From NCBI GenBank assembly GCA_964247295.1, contig CAXTTV010000106.1, forward strand, positions 1 to 16,863: a stretch of DNA of 16,863 bases, read 5' to 3'. Of the stretch, positions 6,616 through 14,384 are shown in pieces. Each line of letters starts with the position of its first letter. The stretch's first letter is position 1. Source of the DNA: CAXTTV01 sp964247295 (GTDB lineage: Bacteria; Chloroflexota; Ktedonobacteria; Ktedonobacterales; Ktedonobacteraceae). Below the pieces are notes generated by a model that was given only the letters and a program-made list of their open reading frames with translations, was not told where the DNA came from and did not search any database. The position numbers and the translations under genes are program-made.

Positions 6616-8154
6616 GTGAAAATCTTATCGCGTCTGGCGATCGCGATGCGACAGCTACAGTGGAAGCTTACATGGTCGTATACCCTGACAACGCTTCTCG
6701 TGTTAGTGATGGTTAAAAGTGTTTTTGTAGTCTTCTTGTCGTATCTTCTGATCAATACACAAAGCTCACTAGCTAATACAGCGTCCAATGATGCTGATAC
6801 TGCTTCTCCCTTTTTTATTACTTCATTTCTCGATAAAAGAGGCCTGGAAAGATGGTTAGATACAAACTTCACTACTGAGCAGAGTAGTATAGATATTTAT
6901 AGTGGATATAGAACCGTCATTGATACTCAAGGAAAGATAATTGTTATTCGGGGAACATCCACCATTCATCCTGGGATGTCTCTCTATTCATAACTGACAC
7001 CTGCGACAGGCGCAAAAATCAAGCAAGGCATTGCTCCTTCACACTTCCAAGCGTCTTGAGAAGGATACAAGTCAGAAGAAAACAGAGAAACCTGTGGTTG
7101 TCACACCCTTCACGCAAGGAGGTGACAGTGCCACATATCAGGAGGACGCGACAACTGTTGTGATTGTCGCGCCAATCTTCAATCCTCAAAACCAGGTTGG
7201 AGGGGCGTATGTTATCAAGGCCAGTAATCTACATGTACAATGGACAACGGTCTTTTCTAGTTTTCCCGTTCCGATCCTGATTAGTCTGCTGATTTTTCTC
7301 GTAAGCGCGGGGCTGGTGGGAGCAGTCTTTGGCTTTTTTACGTCTCGTGGTTTTGTGAAGCGTTTTCAATCTCTGGCCCAGACCGTAGATAAATGGAGCG
7401 AGGGAGATTTCTCGATCTTTGCGAAAGATGCCTCCGTTGATGAGATTGGACAGCTTGCGTCTCGGCTGAACCGGATGGCGAAGCAGCTCCAAGATTTTGT
7501 GCAGATGCGTCAGGAGCTCGCGACGATAGAAGAGCGGCAGAGGCTGGCGCGCGATCTGCATGATAGCGTGAAACAGCATATGTTCGCGCTGTCTTTACAT
7601 CTGGACGCGGCTAAGGCCACGTTTGGACAAAATGAGGAGGCCACACGCTCGCGTCTCCAGACGATCGATACTCTTGTTGGACAGGTCCGCGACGAGCTTA
7701 CAACCCTGATTGGCGAATTGCGTCCGGTTGCCCTGGTCGAGCGTGATCTTGGACAGGCATTAGAAAAATATGTGGAGCAATGGCAGCAGCAGACAGGAAT
7801 TTATACAAACTTTCAATATAAGGGAAACGTTACCTTACCCGAGAAGCTGGAAGAGGCCCTCTATCGGATTCTGCAAGAAGCGCTTTCCAACGTTGCTCGC
7901 CATAGTCGTGCCTCTCAGGTCCGTGTCTTGCTCATCAGTGATGCACATGCTGTGACACTCTCCATTCATGATAATGGAAAAGGATTTAATCTTGTGGAGA
8001 AGCGGGGAAGGGGATAGGCCTGTCATCTATGCAAGAGTGCCTTGATAAAATGCAGGGGCGAGTCAAGATCATCAGTCATCTCAATGCTGGCACCACCGTT
8101 ATCGCACATTGCGACCTGCAATCCTTGCCAATTGGAGAGGTGAAAAATGATTAA
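6616..8154 (+). pseudogene. Broken NarL-type sensor histidine kinase
   Basis: The start is GTG 6616 with AGAGGG 6 nt upstream. The first part encodes a membrane segment and an extracellular piece, then stops at TAA 6991-6993. The reading resumes in another frame by 7031 and holds a second membrane segment (about 7255-7345), a HAMP domain (about 7350-7500), the HisKA_3 H-box RDLHDSVKQH (phospho-acceptor His codon 7559-7561) and the ATPase N- and G1-boxes (ALSNVARHS, DNGKGF). It stops at TAG 8015 because the G run at 8010-8013 appears one base short. The G2 box then continues in the original frame (GLSSMQECLDKMQG) to TAA 8152. One nonsense codon and two frameshifts make this a pseudogene unless they are sequencing errors. 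Intact members autophosphorylate and pass phosphate to a NarL/LuxR response regulator. The TAA overlaps the ATG of the regulator remnant. Confidence 0.85.
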
Positions 8155-8222
8155 GGCATTCGATCGCTCAGATCTTAATCATCAGCGAAAGGACAGTCAA
8201 AGCCCACGTCAGCAATATTCGG
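8147..8222 (+). pseudogene. Remnant of a NarL/LuxR-family response regulator
   Basis: ATG 8147 overlaps the end of the kinase gene and has GGAGAGG upstream, as a normal kinase-regulator junction would. After five codons (MIKAF) the receiver domain is absent. From about 8166, in a different frame, the sequence reads IAQILIISERTVKAHVSNI, an unmistakable LuxR-type helix-turn-helix core (normally 'EIA..L.ISERTVK.HVSNIL'). Homology ends at about 8222, where GC-rich palindromic sequence begins. About 150 codons must have been lost between start and helix-turn-helix, and the C-terminus is cut too. The 71-codon open frame to 8362 is an accident of the deletion and has no LuxR features. Confidence 0.75.
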
Positions 8223-8300
8223 GGCACGCGGCTTTTTTCGCCTGGCCGCCGGGGCTGAGGCGCCCCGAAACGCCGGCCCGAGCCACACTCCCCTTCTATT
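8221..8300. other. GC-rich palindromic block between the regulator remnant and the metH-metF fusion gene
   Basis: Composition jumps to very high G+C. CGGGGC-TGAGGC-GCCCCG (8250-8267) forms a 6-bp hairpin, extended by GGCCG (8244-8248) with CGGCC (8274-8278). It lies about 45 bp past the stop of the minus-strand gene and may terminate it, although no T run follows. It could also be the footprint of a small mobile repeat that truncated the regulator; no target duplication is visible. Confidence 0.45.
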
Positions 8301-8324
8301 CGCGAACTGGCTCTCACCCCAGAC

Positions 8325-10277
8325 CTAGAGGGCCTTCTCTGGCTTGCGCAGCATACGTGTAAGCTCGCTCATAATATCGTAACGCCCGTAGGATGGCATC
8401 AGGTAAACTCCCTGAACCAGCTTCTGTGCTTCACTTAATAGCTCCTGTGCTAATCGCAACCCCTCTTCATGGCCGTGATCACCGGCTGTCCGCATGCGTT
8501 CACGGGCGGCATCAGGAATCACAATACCGGGGACCTCATTGTGTAGATACTCGGCATGGCGGGAGCTATGCAGTGGAATGCAGCCTAAAATGATTGGAAC
8601 TGTGGGCGTCCCGGCCTTGTCCAGGAAGCGGAGCAGTGGAGCCATCTCATAGATTGGCTGCGTCATAATATAGTGCGCACCGGCATCCAATTTTCTGCGG
8701 TACTTATCCAATTCGTTCTCAGTCTCTTCCTTGGTCATATTCAGATTGAGGGCCGCGCCAATATGGAAGGAGGACGAGGCCCCCAGAGACGAACCGGCTG
8801 CATCATGTCCCTCATTCATCCCGCGCAGAATCTGGATCAGCCCAACCGAGTCCACATCCCAGACACCGGTTGTGTTAGGATACGCACCCATGCGCACAGG
8901 ATCGCCGGTTAGCGCCAGAACATTGCGAATCCCCAGCGCATGGGCCCCTAGCAGCTCTGACTGCAAGGCCATCAGATTGCGGTCGCGCGTTGTAAAGTGG
9001 ATCAGCGTCTCAACCCCCAGGTGATCCTGAATCAAGCGGGCCAGCGCCACACAGCCCATCCGAACGCGAGCCATCGGGCTATCGGTAATATTAATGCAAT
9101 CCACACCAGCCGCCTGCAATTGGATCGCACCGTCCAGCACCTTCGCTGGATTTAATCCCTTGGGAGGGTCCAGTTCAGTAATTACCGCGAACTCGCCGCT
9201 CTCCAGTTTCTGCTGAAGAGGTGTTTTTGTCCCCTGCTGAGGCAGGATAATCTTCTCCTCCAGCAGTTGAGAGATCGTCAGCCTGGGCTGAGCTGGTCGT
9301 GTGTCGGTCTGTTGCTTTGTCTGGACCGAGGAGGGGGCCGACGCAAACTGTTTTCGTGAATCGCAATGCTTATCCAGGGCCGCGCGCATCGCCGCGATAT
9401 GTCGCGGGGTAGTGCCACAGCATCCTCCAATCAAGCGAACCCCAGCATCGGCGAAGCGGATTGCGTAATCAGCAAAATAGTCTGGCGTCGAGATATAGAA
9501 AAAGCGATTGCCCACGCGCGTTGGTAGACCAGCATTGGGCTGGGCTGAGAAGAGCAGTGGCTGATGGTGACTGGTCGTTCCCTTACTGTCTCTAGGAGCG
9601 GAGGCAATCATCTCCTGAAGCACATCAAAGGTTCCAGCCGGCCCCACGCTACAGTTCGCTCCAATCACATCCACGCCCATATCCGTGAGCACCATGGCCA
9701 CGCGTGCTGCTGACTGTCCCGAGAGCGTATGTCCATCTTCATAAAAACTCATCTGCGCGACCATCGGGAGGCCCGAGTCTCGACCGGCCAGGATTGCCTG
9801 ACGCAGTTCCGCGAGATTGGTAAAGGTCTCGAATAGCAGCAGATCGATGCCGCCGGTCTGTAAACCCTCAATCTGTTCTCTGAAAATTGTTCTCAGTTCA
9901 TGTAAGCGTTGCTCGTCAGGTGCCTGAAGCGGCAGACCTGTTGGGCCGACCGCTCCCGCGATAAAAACCGAATTGCCACTCACCTCACGAGCTTCGCGAG
10001 CCAGCCGGGCGGCCCGATCGTTAATCTCTTTCGCGCGCTTTTCCAGTCCGTAGGTTGCCAGTCTCACTCCATTCGCGCCAAAGGTATTCGTCTCGATAAT
10101 CTGAGCGCCAGCCGCGATATACTCGCGGTGAATCCCCTGAACCAGCTCAGGCTGTGTCAGGTTTAGTTCATCGAAACATTGGGTATAGTTGATGCCCCTG
10201 GCATAGAGCAGCGTTCCCATCGCGCCGTCGCATAGAAGAGGCTGTTGTTGTAGATGCTCCAGTATCTGGTGTTTCAT
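8325..10277 (-). CDS. Bifunctional homocysteine S-methyltransferase / 5,10-methylenetetrahydrofolate reductase
   Basis: ATG 10277 follows GGGGAG by 7 nt; the frame extends 28 codons further up without a good site. In the 650-residue product, residues 1-305 are a Zn-dependent homocysteine S-methyltransferase (GAMGTLLYARG near 18-28; zinc ligands Cys209, Cys286 and Cys287 in GANCS and GGCCGTTPRH). A linker of about 55 residues follows, then a MetF-like TIM barrel (about 362-645) with AVITELDPPKG, LTGDP, HIGAALN and HYIMTQPIY. No cobalamin-binding domain is present, unlike full MetH. The order matches the YitJ-type fusion of bacilli, which makes methyl-tetrahydrofolate and methylates homocysteine in one polypeptide. 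Whether the donor is methyl-THF or S-methylmethionine cannot be told. No SAM riboswitch is recognisable upstream. It is a single gene in its orientation. Confidence 0.93.
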   Translation of the reverse strand: MKHQILEHLQQQPLLCDGAMGTLLYARGINYTQCFDELNLTQPELVQGIHREYIAAGAQIIETNTFGANGVRLATYGLEKRAKEINDRAARLAREAREVSGNSVFIAGAVGPTGLPLQAPDEQRLHELRTIFREQIEGLQTGGIDLLLFETFTNLAELRQAILAGRDSGLPMVAQMSFYEDGHTLSGQSAARVAMVLTDMGVDVIGANCSVGPAGTFDVLQEMIASAPRDSKGTTSHHQPLLFSAQPNAGLPTRVGNRFFYISTPDYFADYAIRFADAGVRLIGGCCGTTPRHIAAMRAALDKHCDSRKQFASAPSSVQTKQQTDTRPAQPRLTISQLLEEKIILPQQGTKTPLQQKLESGEFAVITELDPPKGLNPAKVLDGAIQLQAAGVDCINITDSPMARVRMGCVALARLIQDHLGVETLIHFTTRDRNLMALQSELLGAHALGIRNVLALTGDPVRMGAYPNTTGVWDVDSVGLIQILRGMNEGHDAAGSSLGASSSFHIGAALNLNMTKEETENELDKYRRKLDAGAHYIMTQPIYEMAPLLRFLDKAGTPTVPIILGCIPLHSSRHAEYLHNEVPGIVIPDAARERMRTAGDHGHEEGLRLAQELLSEAQKLVQGVYLMPSYGRYDIMSELTRMLRKPEKAL

Positions 10278-10639
10278 TAATGATCTCCCCGCGTCACAAA
10301 ACTCCTTGTCTTCATATAATGATATTGTACCTTCTTTTCCGGGCGAGCGAAACCTCTTCAAAAAATTGTTGACCTGATAGGTAAAGAAATCCGAATAAAT
10401 GCTATAAAAGCATCACATGTCTGTAAAAACTATTCTTACCTATAGCCTAAATGAAAGATTTTTGATATACTTAGGAATAAGTATTCCCATCGCTAACTTG
10501 CGCAGGTGCTATTTTTTGATGCGTGGTGACTCCATGCCGTCAGAAACACTGTATCCCAATCCTGGTTTTCATGAAATCGTGTGCGCAAGGGGCCTGGCTC
10601 GTGTGATGGATCATTCAGAGAAGCGGCAGAGTTATTCAG
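10278..10639. promoter_or_regulatory. Divergent control region between the metH-metF fusion and the phosphoribulokinase-like gene
   Basis: A weak minus-strand promoter (TTCGCT-16-TACAAT, near 10325-10352) could serve the metH-metF fusion. On the plus strand a -10-like TATACT (10466-10471) is followed at once by the inverted repeat GGAATA-AG-TATTCC (10474-10487), which overlaps a second one, ATACTT-N6-AAGTAT. Both sit where transcription would begin and look like an operator for the kinase gene. A 92-codon open frame (10417-10695) crosses this region but lacks a ribosome-binding site and a recognisable family. Confidence 0.4.
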
Positions 10640-11623
10640 ATGGTGCAATCCTTAACAACCAGACGATACCCATTGATTGTCGCAGTCTGCGGTGATAGTG
10701 GTACAGGCAAATCTACCCTGACAGATGGGATGGTGCGTGTATTCAACGATCGACGCATCACCCAGGTCTGTCTGGATGACTATCACCTGTTAGATCGAGC
10801 GGCGCGGCAGCGGGCGGGGATCACAGCACTTAATCCCGAAGCGAATAACTTTCCTCTGATGATAGAGCATCTTTCCCGGCTGGCTCATGGAGAATCTGTG
10901 GTGAAACCAGTCTATAACCATACTACTGGCACCTTTGGGGAGCCTAAAAAAATCACTCCTGGTGATGTTATCGTCGTGCATGGTCTACATCCCTTGTTTA
11001 CGCCGGAGCTGAGAAGGCTCGCCAATGTGCGCATCTACCTGGACCCGGAAACCGATCTTCAGCAGCAGTGGAAGATTACCCGTGACAGCACCTATCGGGG
11101 GTATACAGTAGAGCAGGTCCAGCAAGAGATTGCCCAGCGCAAGCGTGATAACAAGCTCTACATTCAACCTCAATCGCAGTTCGCCGATATCCTGATTCGC
11201 TTCTCCCGTGGACAACTCTACTTCGCCACCCAGGACCCCTCGCATCTAGATGCTCGTTTAATCGAAGCCAAACATGCCCCTAAAGTAGATCTTTCCGACA
11301 TTTTAGAAACCTCCCGTGACGGTCAGCGGCCCTCCTTACGACTGGTTGAAGATGTAGAGATCGACGGAAAGCCCCGCGACATTTTAGAGATTGACGCTGC
11401 GATCTCCCATGCCAAGGCCTGTGAACTGGAAGATTGCATCTGGCAGCATATGGAAAATGCCAGTCATCTCAGGCCAGATCGGCTGGGGCTTTTGGGCCGC
11501 TTTTATGTAGGAAACGTTTTGCGCCAGAGCGACACCCTGGCCCTGACCCAGCTCATTATCCTTTATCACGTCGTTAGCGCCCATAATCGTGTGTTGAGGG
11601 GCGAGACCCTGAGCCGCCCCTGA
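10640..11623 (+). CDS. Class II phosphoribulokinase-like kinase, Walker-B-region Glu replaced by His
   Basis: The 327-residue protein matches class II (cyanobacterial/plant-type) phosphoribulokinase along its length: P-loop GDSGTGKS (18-25), CLDDYHLLDR (44-53), GITALNPEANNF (60-71), KPVYNHTTG (89-97) and KITRDSTYRG (145-154), the last keeping the Arg-Asp...Arg substrate residues. The family phosphorylates ribulose 5-phosphate to ribulose 1,5-bisphosphate with ATP in the Calvin cycle. The motif normally reading EGLHP is HGLHP (His114), which removes a conserved acidic residue. The C-terminal 120 residues are less conserved. No RuBisCO gene is nearby, so the substrate is unproven; a related sugar or nucleoside kinase role is possible. 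ATG 10640 is the first start after an in-frame TGA, and its ribosome-binding site (GGCAGAG) is mediocre. The divergent neighbour is the metH-metF fusion; tyrS follows with its own promoter. Confidence 0.82.
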   Translation: MVQSLTTRRYPLIVAVCGDSGTGKSTLTDGMVRVFNDRRITQVCLDDYHLLDRAARQRAGITALNPEANNFPLMIEHLSRLAHGESVVKPVYNHTTGTFGEPKKITPGDVIVVHGLHPLFTPELRRLANVRIYLDPETDLQQQWKITRDSTYRGYTVEQVQQEIAQRKRDNKLYIQPQSQFADILIRFSRGQLYFATQDPSHLDARLIEAKHAPKVDLSDILETSRDGQRPSLRLVEDVEIDGKPRDILEIDAAISHAKACELEDCIWQHMENASHLRPDRLGLLGRFYVGNVLRQSDTLALTQLIILYHVVSAHNRVLRGETLSRP

Positions 11624-11637
11624 TTTTAGACTTTTTT
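11597..11637 (+). terminator. Rho-independent terminator overlapping the end of the kinase gene
   Basis: AGGGGCG (11597-11603) pairs with CGCCCCT (11615-11621), with the loop and both arms inside the last codons. GATTTTAGACTTTTTT follows. It should end the kinase transcript before the tyrS promoter. Confidence 0.7.
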
Positions 11638-11641
11638 CTGC

Positions 11642-11670
11642 TCGACGCCTCTGCTGTATTCTGCTACAAT
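11642..11670 (+). promoter_or_regulatory. Predicted tyrS promoter
   Basis: TCGACG (11642-11647) and TACAAT (11665-11670) are 17 bp apart, with an extended -10 TGC directly before TACAAT. The leader to the GTG start is only about 30 nt, too short for a T-box element. Confidence 0.7.
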
Positions 11671-11707
11671 GAGGCAAATAGACTAGAGCCAGGGAGGACT
11701 TTCTACT

Positions 11708-12916
11708 GTGACTGTTGAAGAGGTACTGACGCGAGGTGTAGCGCAGATCGAAAAAGAGGCCGATCTTCGCCGCCTCTTAAAAGAAGGAAATAAAGGGCAG
11801 CCGCTACGGGTAAAATTGGGAGTTGATCCGACTCATTATGAGCTGACGATTGGGCATGCTGTCGTGTTCCGTAAACTACGTCAGTTTCAACAGCTCGGAC
11901 ATAAAGCCGTTGTCGTAATTGGTGACTGGACCGCGCGGCTGGGAGATCCCAGTGGACGTGAGGAGGCTCGCGTTCCCCTGACCGCAGAGCAAGTAAAGCA
12001 GAACGCCACGACCTATCTAGAGCAGTTTTATAAAATAGTAGATCCAGAACTGACCGAGGTTCGCTGGCAGAGCGAGTGGTTTGATGCCTTTACGCTGTCT
12101 GATGTAATGCACCTGTTGGGGCATAAGACCGTGGCCCGAATGCTGGAGCGAGACGATTTTTCTAAGCGCTACAAAAGTGGTGTTGAGATCTACCTTTCAG
12201 AATTTATGTACCCATTGTTGCAAGGGTATGACTCAGTAGCGCTTCGCTCGGATATCGAGCTGGGTGGGACAGATCAGACCTTTAACCTGCTGGTCGGTCG
12301 GGAGCTCCAGCCAATTTTCAAGCAGGCTTCTCAGCAGATTCTGACGGTCCCACTGATTGTTGGGTTAGATGGCGTCAAGAAGATGGGCAAATCTTTAAGT
12401 AACTATATTGCCATTAATGCCCCGGCCAATGATATGTATGGAAAATTAATGTCATTGCCTGATCACGCGATGTGGGTGTATTTTGAGACCCTGACCGATG
12501 TCCCCATGGAAGAGGTCAACGAATCTAAGCGGCAGACGGCAGAGGGCATATTAAATCCTGTGGTGGTGAAGCGGCGGATGGCCCGAGAGATTGTTGCCAG
12601 CTTTCATACTCCCGAGGCTGCTCAGGCAGCGGAGGAAGCCTTTACTCGTCAGTTCTCACAGCGTCAAGTGCCAGAAAGCATGCCAGATTTTGTGCTAACG
12701 GAGCCAATCAATATTATCGCATTGATGGTTAACGCGAAGCTGGCCCCCAGTCGCAATGAAGCCCGGCGGCGCGTGGAGCAGGGGGGTGTCTCCATCTTCC
12801 TGAAGGGTGAGACCGATACGCCCGAGCGTATTAAAGATAACGAGTATATCGTCCCGGTCGAGGATGGCGCAATTCTCAAGGTTGGCAAACTCAACTATTT
12901 ACGCCTGAAAAAATAA
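11708..12916 (+). CDS. tyrS: Tyrosyl-tRNA synthetase, TyrZ-like form
   Basis: GTG 11708 has AGGGAGG 10 nt upstream. The 402-residue enzyme activates tyrosine with ATP and charges tRNA-Tyr in the cytoplasm. Class I landmarks are clear: GVDPTHYELTIGH (38-50) at the HIGH position, IGDWTARLGDPSGR (71-84), YPLLQGYDS (168-176), ELGGTDQTFN (184-193) and KMGKS (225-229) at the KMSKS position. An S4 RNA-binding domain closes the protein (about 335-400, LAPSRNEARRRVEQGGV). Overall it resembles the TyrZ/TyrS2 type of bacilli. The first His of HIGH is Thr47, while the nearby Thr42 and the last His50 are kept; that first His normally helps stabilise the activation transition state. The gene has its own promoter, and a hairpin shared with the convergent peptidase gene lies after it. 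Confidence 0.95.
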   Translation: MTVEEVLTRGVAQIEKEADLRRLLKEGNKGQPLRVKLGVDPTHYELTIGHAVVFRKLRQFQQLGHKAVVVIGDWTARLGDPSGREEARVPLTAEQVKQNATTYLEQFYKIVDPELTEVRWQSEWFDAFTLSDVMHLLGHKTVARMLERDDFSKRYKSGVEIYLSEFMYPLLQGYDSVALRSDIELGGTDQTFNLLVGRELQPIFKQASQQILTVPLIVGLDGVKKMGKSLSNYIAINAPANDMYGKLMSLPDHAMWVYFETLTDVPMEEVNESKRQTAEGILNPVVVKRRMAREIVASFHTPEAAQAAEEAFTRQFSQRQVPESMPDFVLTEPINIIALMVNAKLAPSRNEARRRVEQGGVSIFLKGETDTPERIKDNEYIVPVEDGAILKVGKLNYLRLKK

Positions 12917-12925
12917 CCTGGATGA

Positions 12926-12966
12926 GGGAAGCAGCTTACAGGTTCCCACGGGCCGCTTTCCCTTTT
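12926..12966. terminator. Bidirectional terminator between tyrS and the M20 peptidase
   Basis: An imperfect stem pairs GGGAAGCAGC (12926-12935) with GCCGCTTTCCC (12952-12962). TTTT follows on the plus strand, and a TTATTTTTT stretch lies slightly farther on the minus strand. It sits between two convergent genes. Confidence 0.6.
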
Positions 12967-12991
12967 CCCAACAGAGTCGCAAGCTGCTCCC

Positions 12992-14074
12992 CTACGAATA
13001 TTTCGTGAGCTGAGCAAGAATTTCTAACGTATCCTGAACGATCTGCTCTAGAGGGTGAAGAGCTACATATTCATCAACGGTATGTTCGTTCATTACCCCG
13101 GTCGAGATCGTAAAGGCTTTGATCTGTGGCCGGAAGCTACTGGTATCGCTGCCAATAAAGGTTGGCCGAGTCTGAAGTTGGCTTCTCCGCTGCTTTAGAA
13201 CTTTGGCGTACAAATGAAGAAGCGGTTCCTGAAGATCTACGCGATACCCCTGTGAGTGGGTAGTGAAAGTTACCGTCGCGCTTCCTCCATCTTTCGTTGC
13301 CGCCTGCTCAAATCCCTCTTGGATCGACTTTTTATAGACGTGAATTTTAGTAGGATCAAAGCTGCGGATCTCACCCTCTAATCTGACGTTACCAGGAACG
13401 GCATTCCGAGCGAGGCCGCCGTTGATTTTCCCAATGAGAATGCGCGTGCGATCATTGTCCAGTGAGCCGTGTGGATAGTGTGCCTGCCGGAAAATCTCGA
13501 TGGCACTGATCGTCTGATCTAGATGCTTGCCAGGGTGACCGGTGCGGCCCAGGATCTCCACATCAAATGCCTCATAGGAGGCTCCCTCGCTGACGACCAC
13601 ACCCGCCTCAAAGGCATTATCAAAAACCAGCCCATCTTCAACTTGTAAATCGTTTGCTTCAAGATTGCGAGCCCCGCAGAGCCCAGTTTCCTCTTGCACC
13701 GTAAAGACGATAACCAGCGGCGGGTGGGGTCGTTGTTCTTGAAGTACGTGTTTTAGCGTCTCCAAGATAATCGCAATCCCGGCTGCGTCGTCCGCGCCAA
13801 GGTTCGTCGTGCCATCGCTGTAAATCACCCCGTCCCGCAGGACCGGGCGATGTCCCAGACCGGGTGGGACCCGATCCATATGAGCATTCAGCAGGAGTGG
13901 CCTGCCGTTTCCAGGAATTGTCGCGATGAGATTGCCCTGTCCATCAACGCGAGAGGGAACCGCCAGACTGGTTAGCTCCCACACCAGATGATCTCGGATT
14001 AACTCCTCGTGTCCAGATGTGCTGGAGATCCCAATCAAACTCACCAGTGTATTGCTAAGGCGCTCAAAAGACAT
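12992..14074 (-). CDS. M20-family metallopeptidase, PepT-like
   Basis: The 360-residue enzyme starts at ATG 14074, with AAGGAAGGTG directly upstream. Ligands of the two-zinc centre are all visible: His65 and Asp67 (NAHMDRVPPG), bridging Asp95 (LGADDAAG), the catalytic and metal Glu128-Glu129 (EETGLCGA), Asp152 (VFDNAF) and His331 (MNEHTVDEYV). A dimerisation lid occupies about 165-280 (ILGRTGHPGKH...). The layout is that of peptidase T-like proteins, a branch of M20 that trims short peptides in the cytoplasm. No signal peptide is present, and the length is slightly below classical PepT (about 410). Related M20 deacylases or carboxypeptidases cannot be ruled out, so I give no gene name. It stands alone and converges on tyrS. 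Confidence 0.9.
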   Translation of the reverse strand: MSFERLSNTLVSLIGISSTSGHEELIRDHLVWELTSLAVPSRVDGQGNLIATIPGNGRPLLLNAHMDRVPPGLGHRPVLRDGVIYSDGTTNLGADDAAGIAIILETLKHVLQEQRPHPPLVIVFTVQEETGLCGARNLEANDLQVEDGLVFDNAFEAGVVVSEGASYEAFDVEILGRTGHPGKHLDQTISAIEIFRQAHYPHGSLDNDRTRILIGKINGGLARNAVPGNVRLEGEIRSFDPTKIHVYKKSIQEGFEQAATKDGGSATVTFTTHSQGYRVDLQEPLLHLYAKVLKQRRSQLQTRPTFIGSDTSSFRPQIKAFTISTGVMNEHTVDEYVALHPLEQIVQDTLEILAQLTKYS

Positions 14075-14384
14075 ATTTCACCTTCCTTATTTGTTACCAA
14101 CATAACAATACTATTGATCTTTGTTTACTACATATCAGCATATCTCATAAAAGCATAATACATCTCATCCTAGTTTTTAGTATTTTAATCGGTTTAATCC
14201 TAAATGATTCTGTTTTATATTCTGACCGGATTGGCATCTTAATAATAAATTATTAATGGAATTATAGCTCAAAGAAAATGCACTAATTCTTTGAAGTTCT
14301 GGTTGTCCTCTAACCTTTTTCTTTAGAAAATACAAGGATTTCCCTGCTCAGAACATCTAGGAATAGCTATATAGATTATCTTCA
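14075..14384. other. AT-rich intergenic region
   Basis: About 310 bp of strongly AT-rich DNA hold no recognisable gene on either strand. It must contain the promoter of the M20 peptidase, but none stands out. A perfect 18-bp palindrome, TTAATAAT-AA-ATTATTAA, lies at 14239-14256, and the direct repeat TTTAATC-GG-TTTAATC is near 14180-14200. Confidence 0.55.

Noticed and set aside
8147..8362. 71-codon open frame as a real small protein
   Set aside because: Only its first codons belong to the old regulator; the rest reads the helix-turn-helix DNA and a GC-rich palindrome out of frame.
9909..10166. Plus-strand frames opposite the metH-metF fusion (also 8393-9024)
   Set aside because: They have no homology signals and lie entirely inside a strongly supported gene.
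10278..10420. SAM riboswitch before the metH-metF fusion
   Set aside because: No conserved SAM-I core or terminator hairpin is visible in the short upstream region.
10417..10695. 92-codon plus-strand open frame before the phosphoribulokinase-like gene
   Set aside because: It has no ribosome-binding site, overlaps the kinase by 56 nt in another frame and shows no recognisable family; it also covers a likely promoter region.
11624..11707. T-box riboswitch before tyrS
   Set aside because: The predicted leader is about 30 nt, far too short, and no T-box consensus is present.
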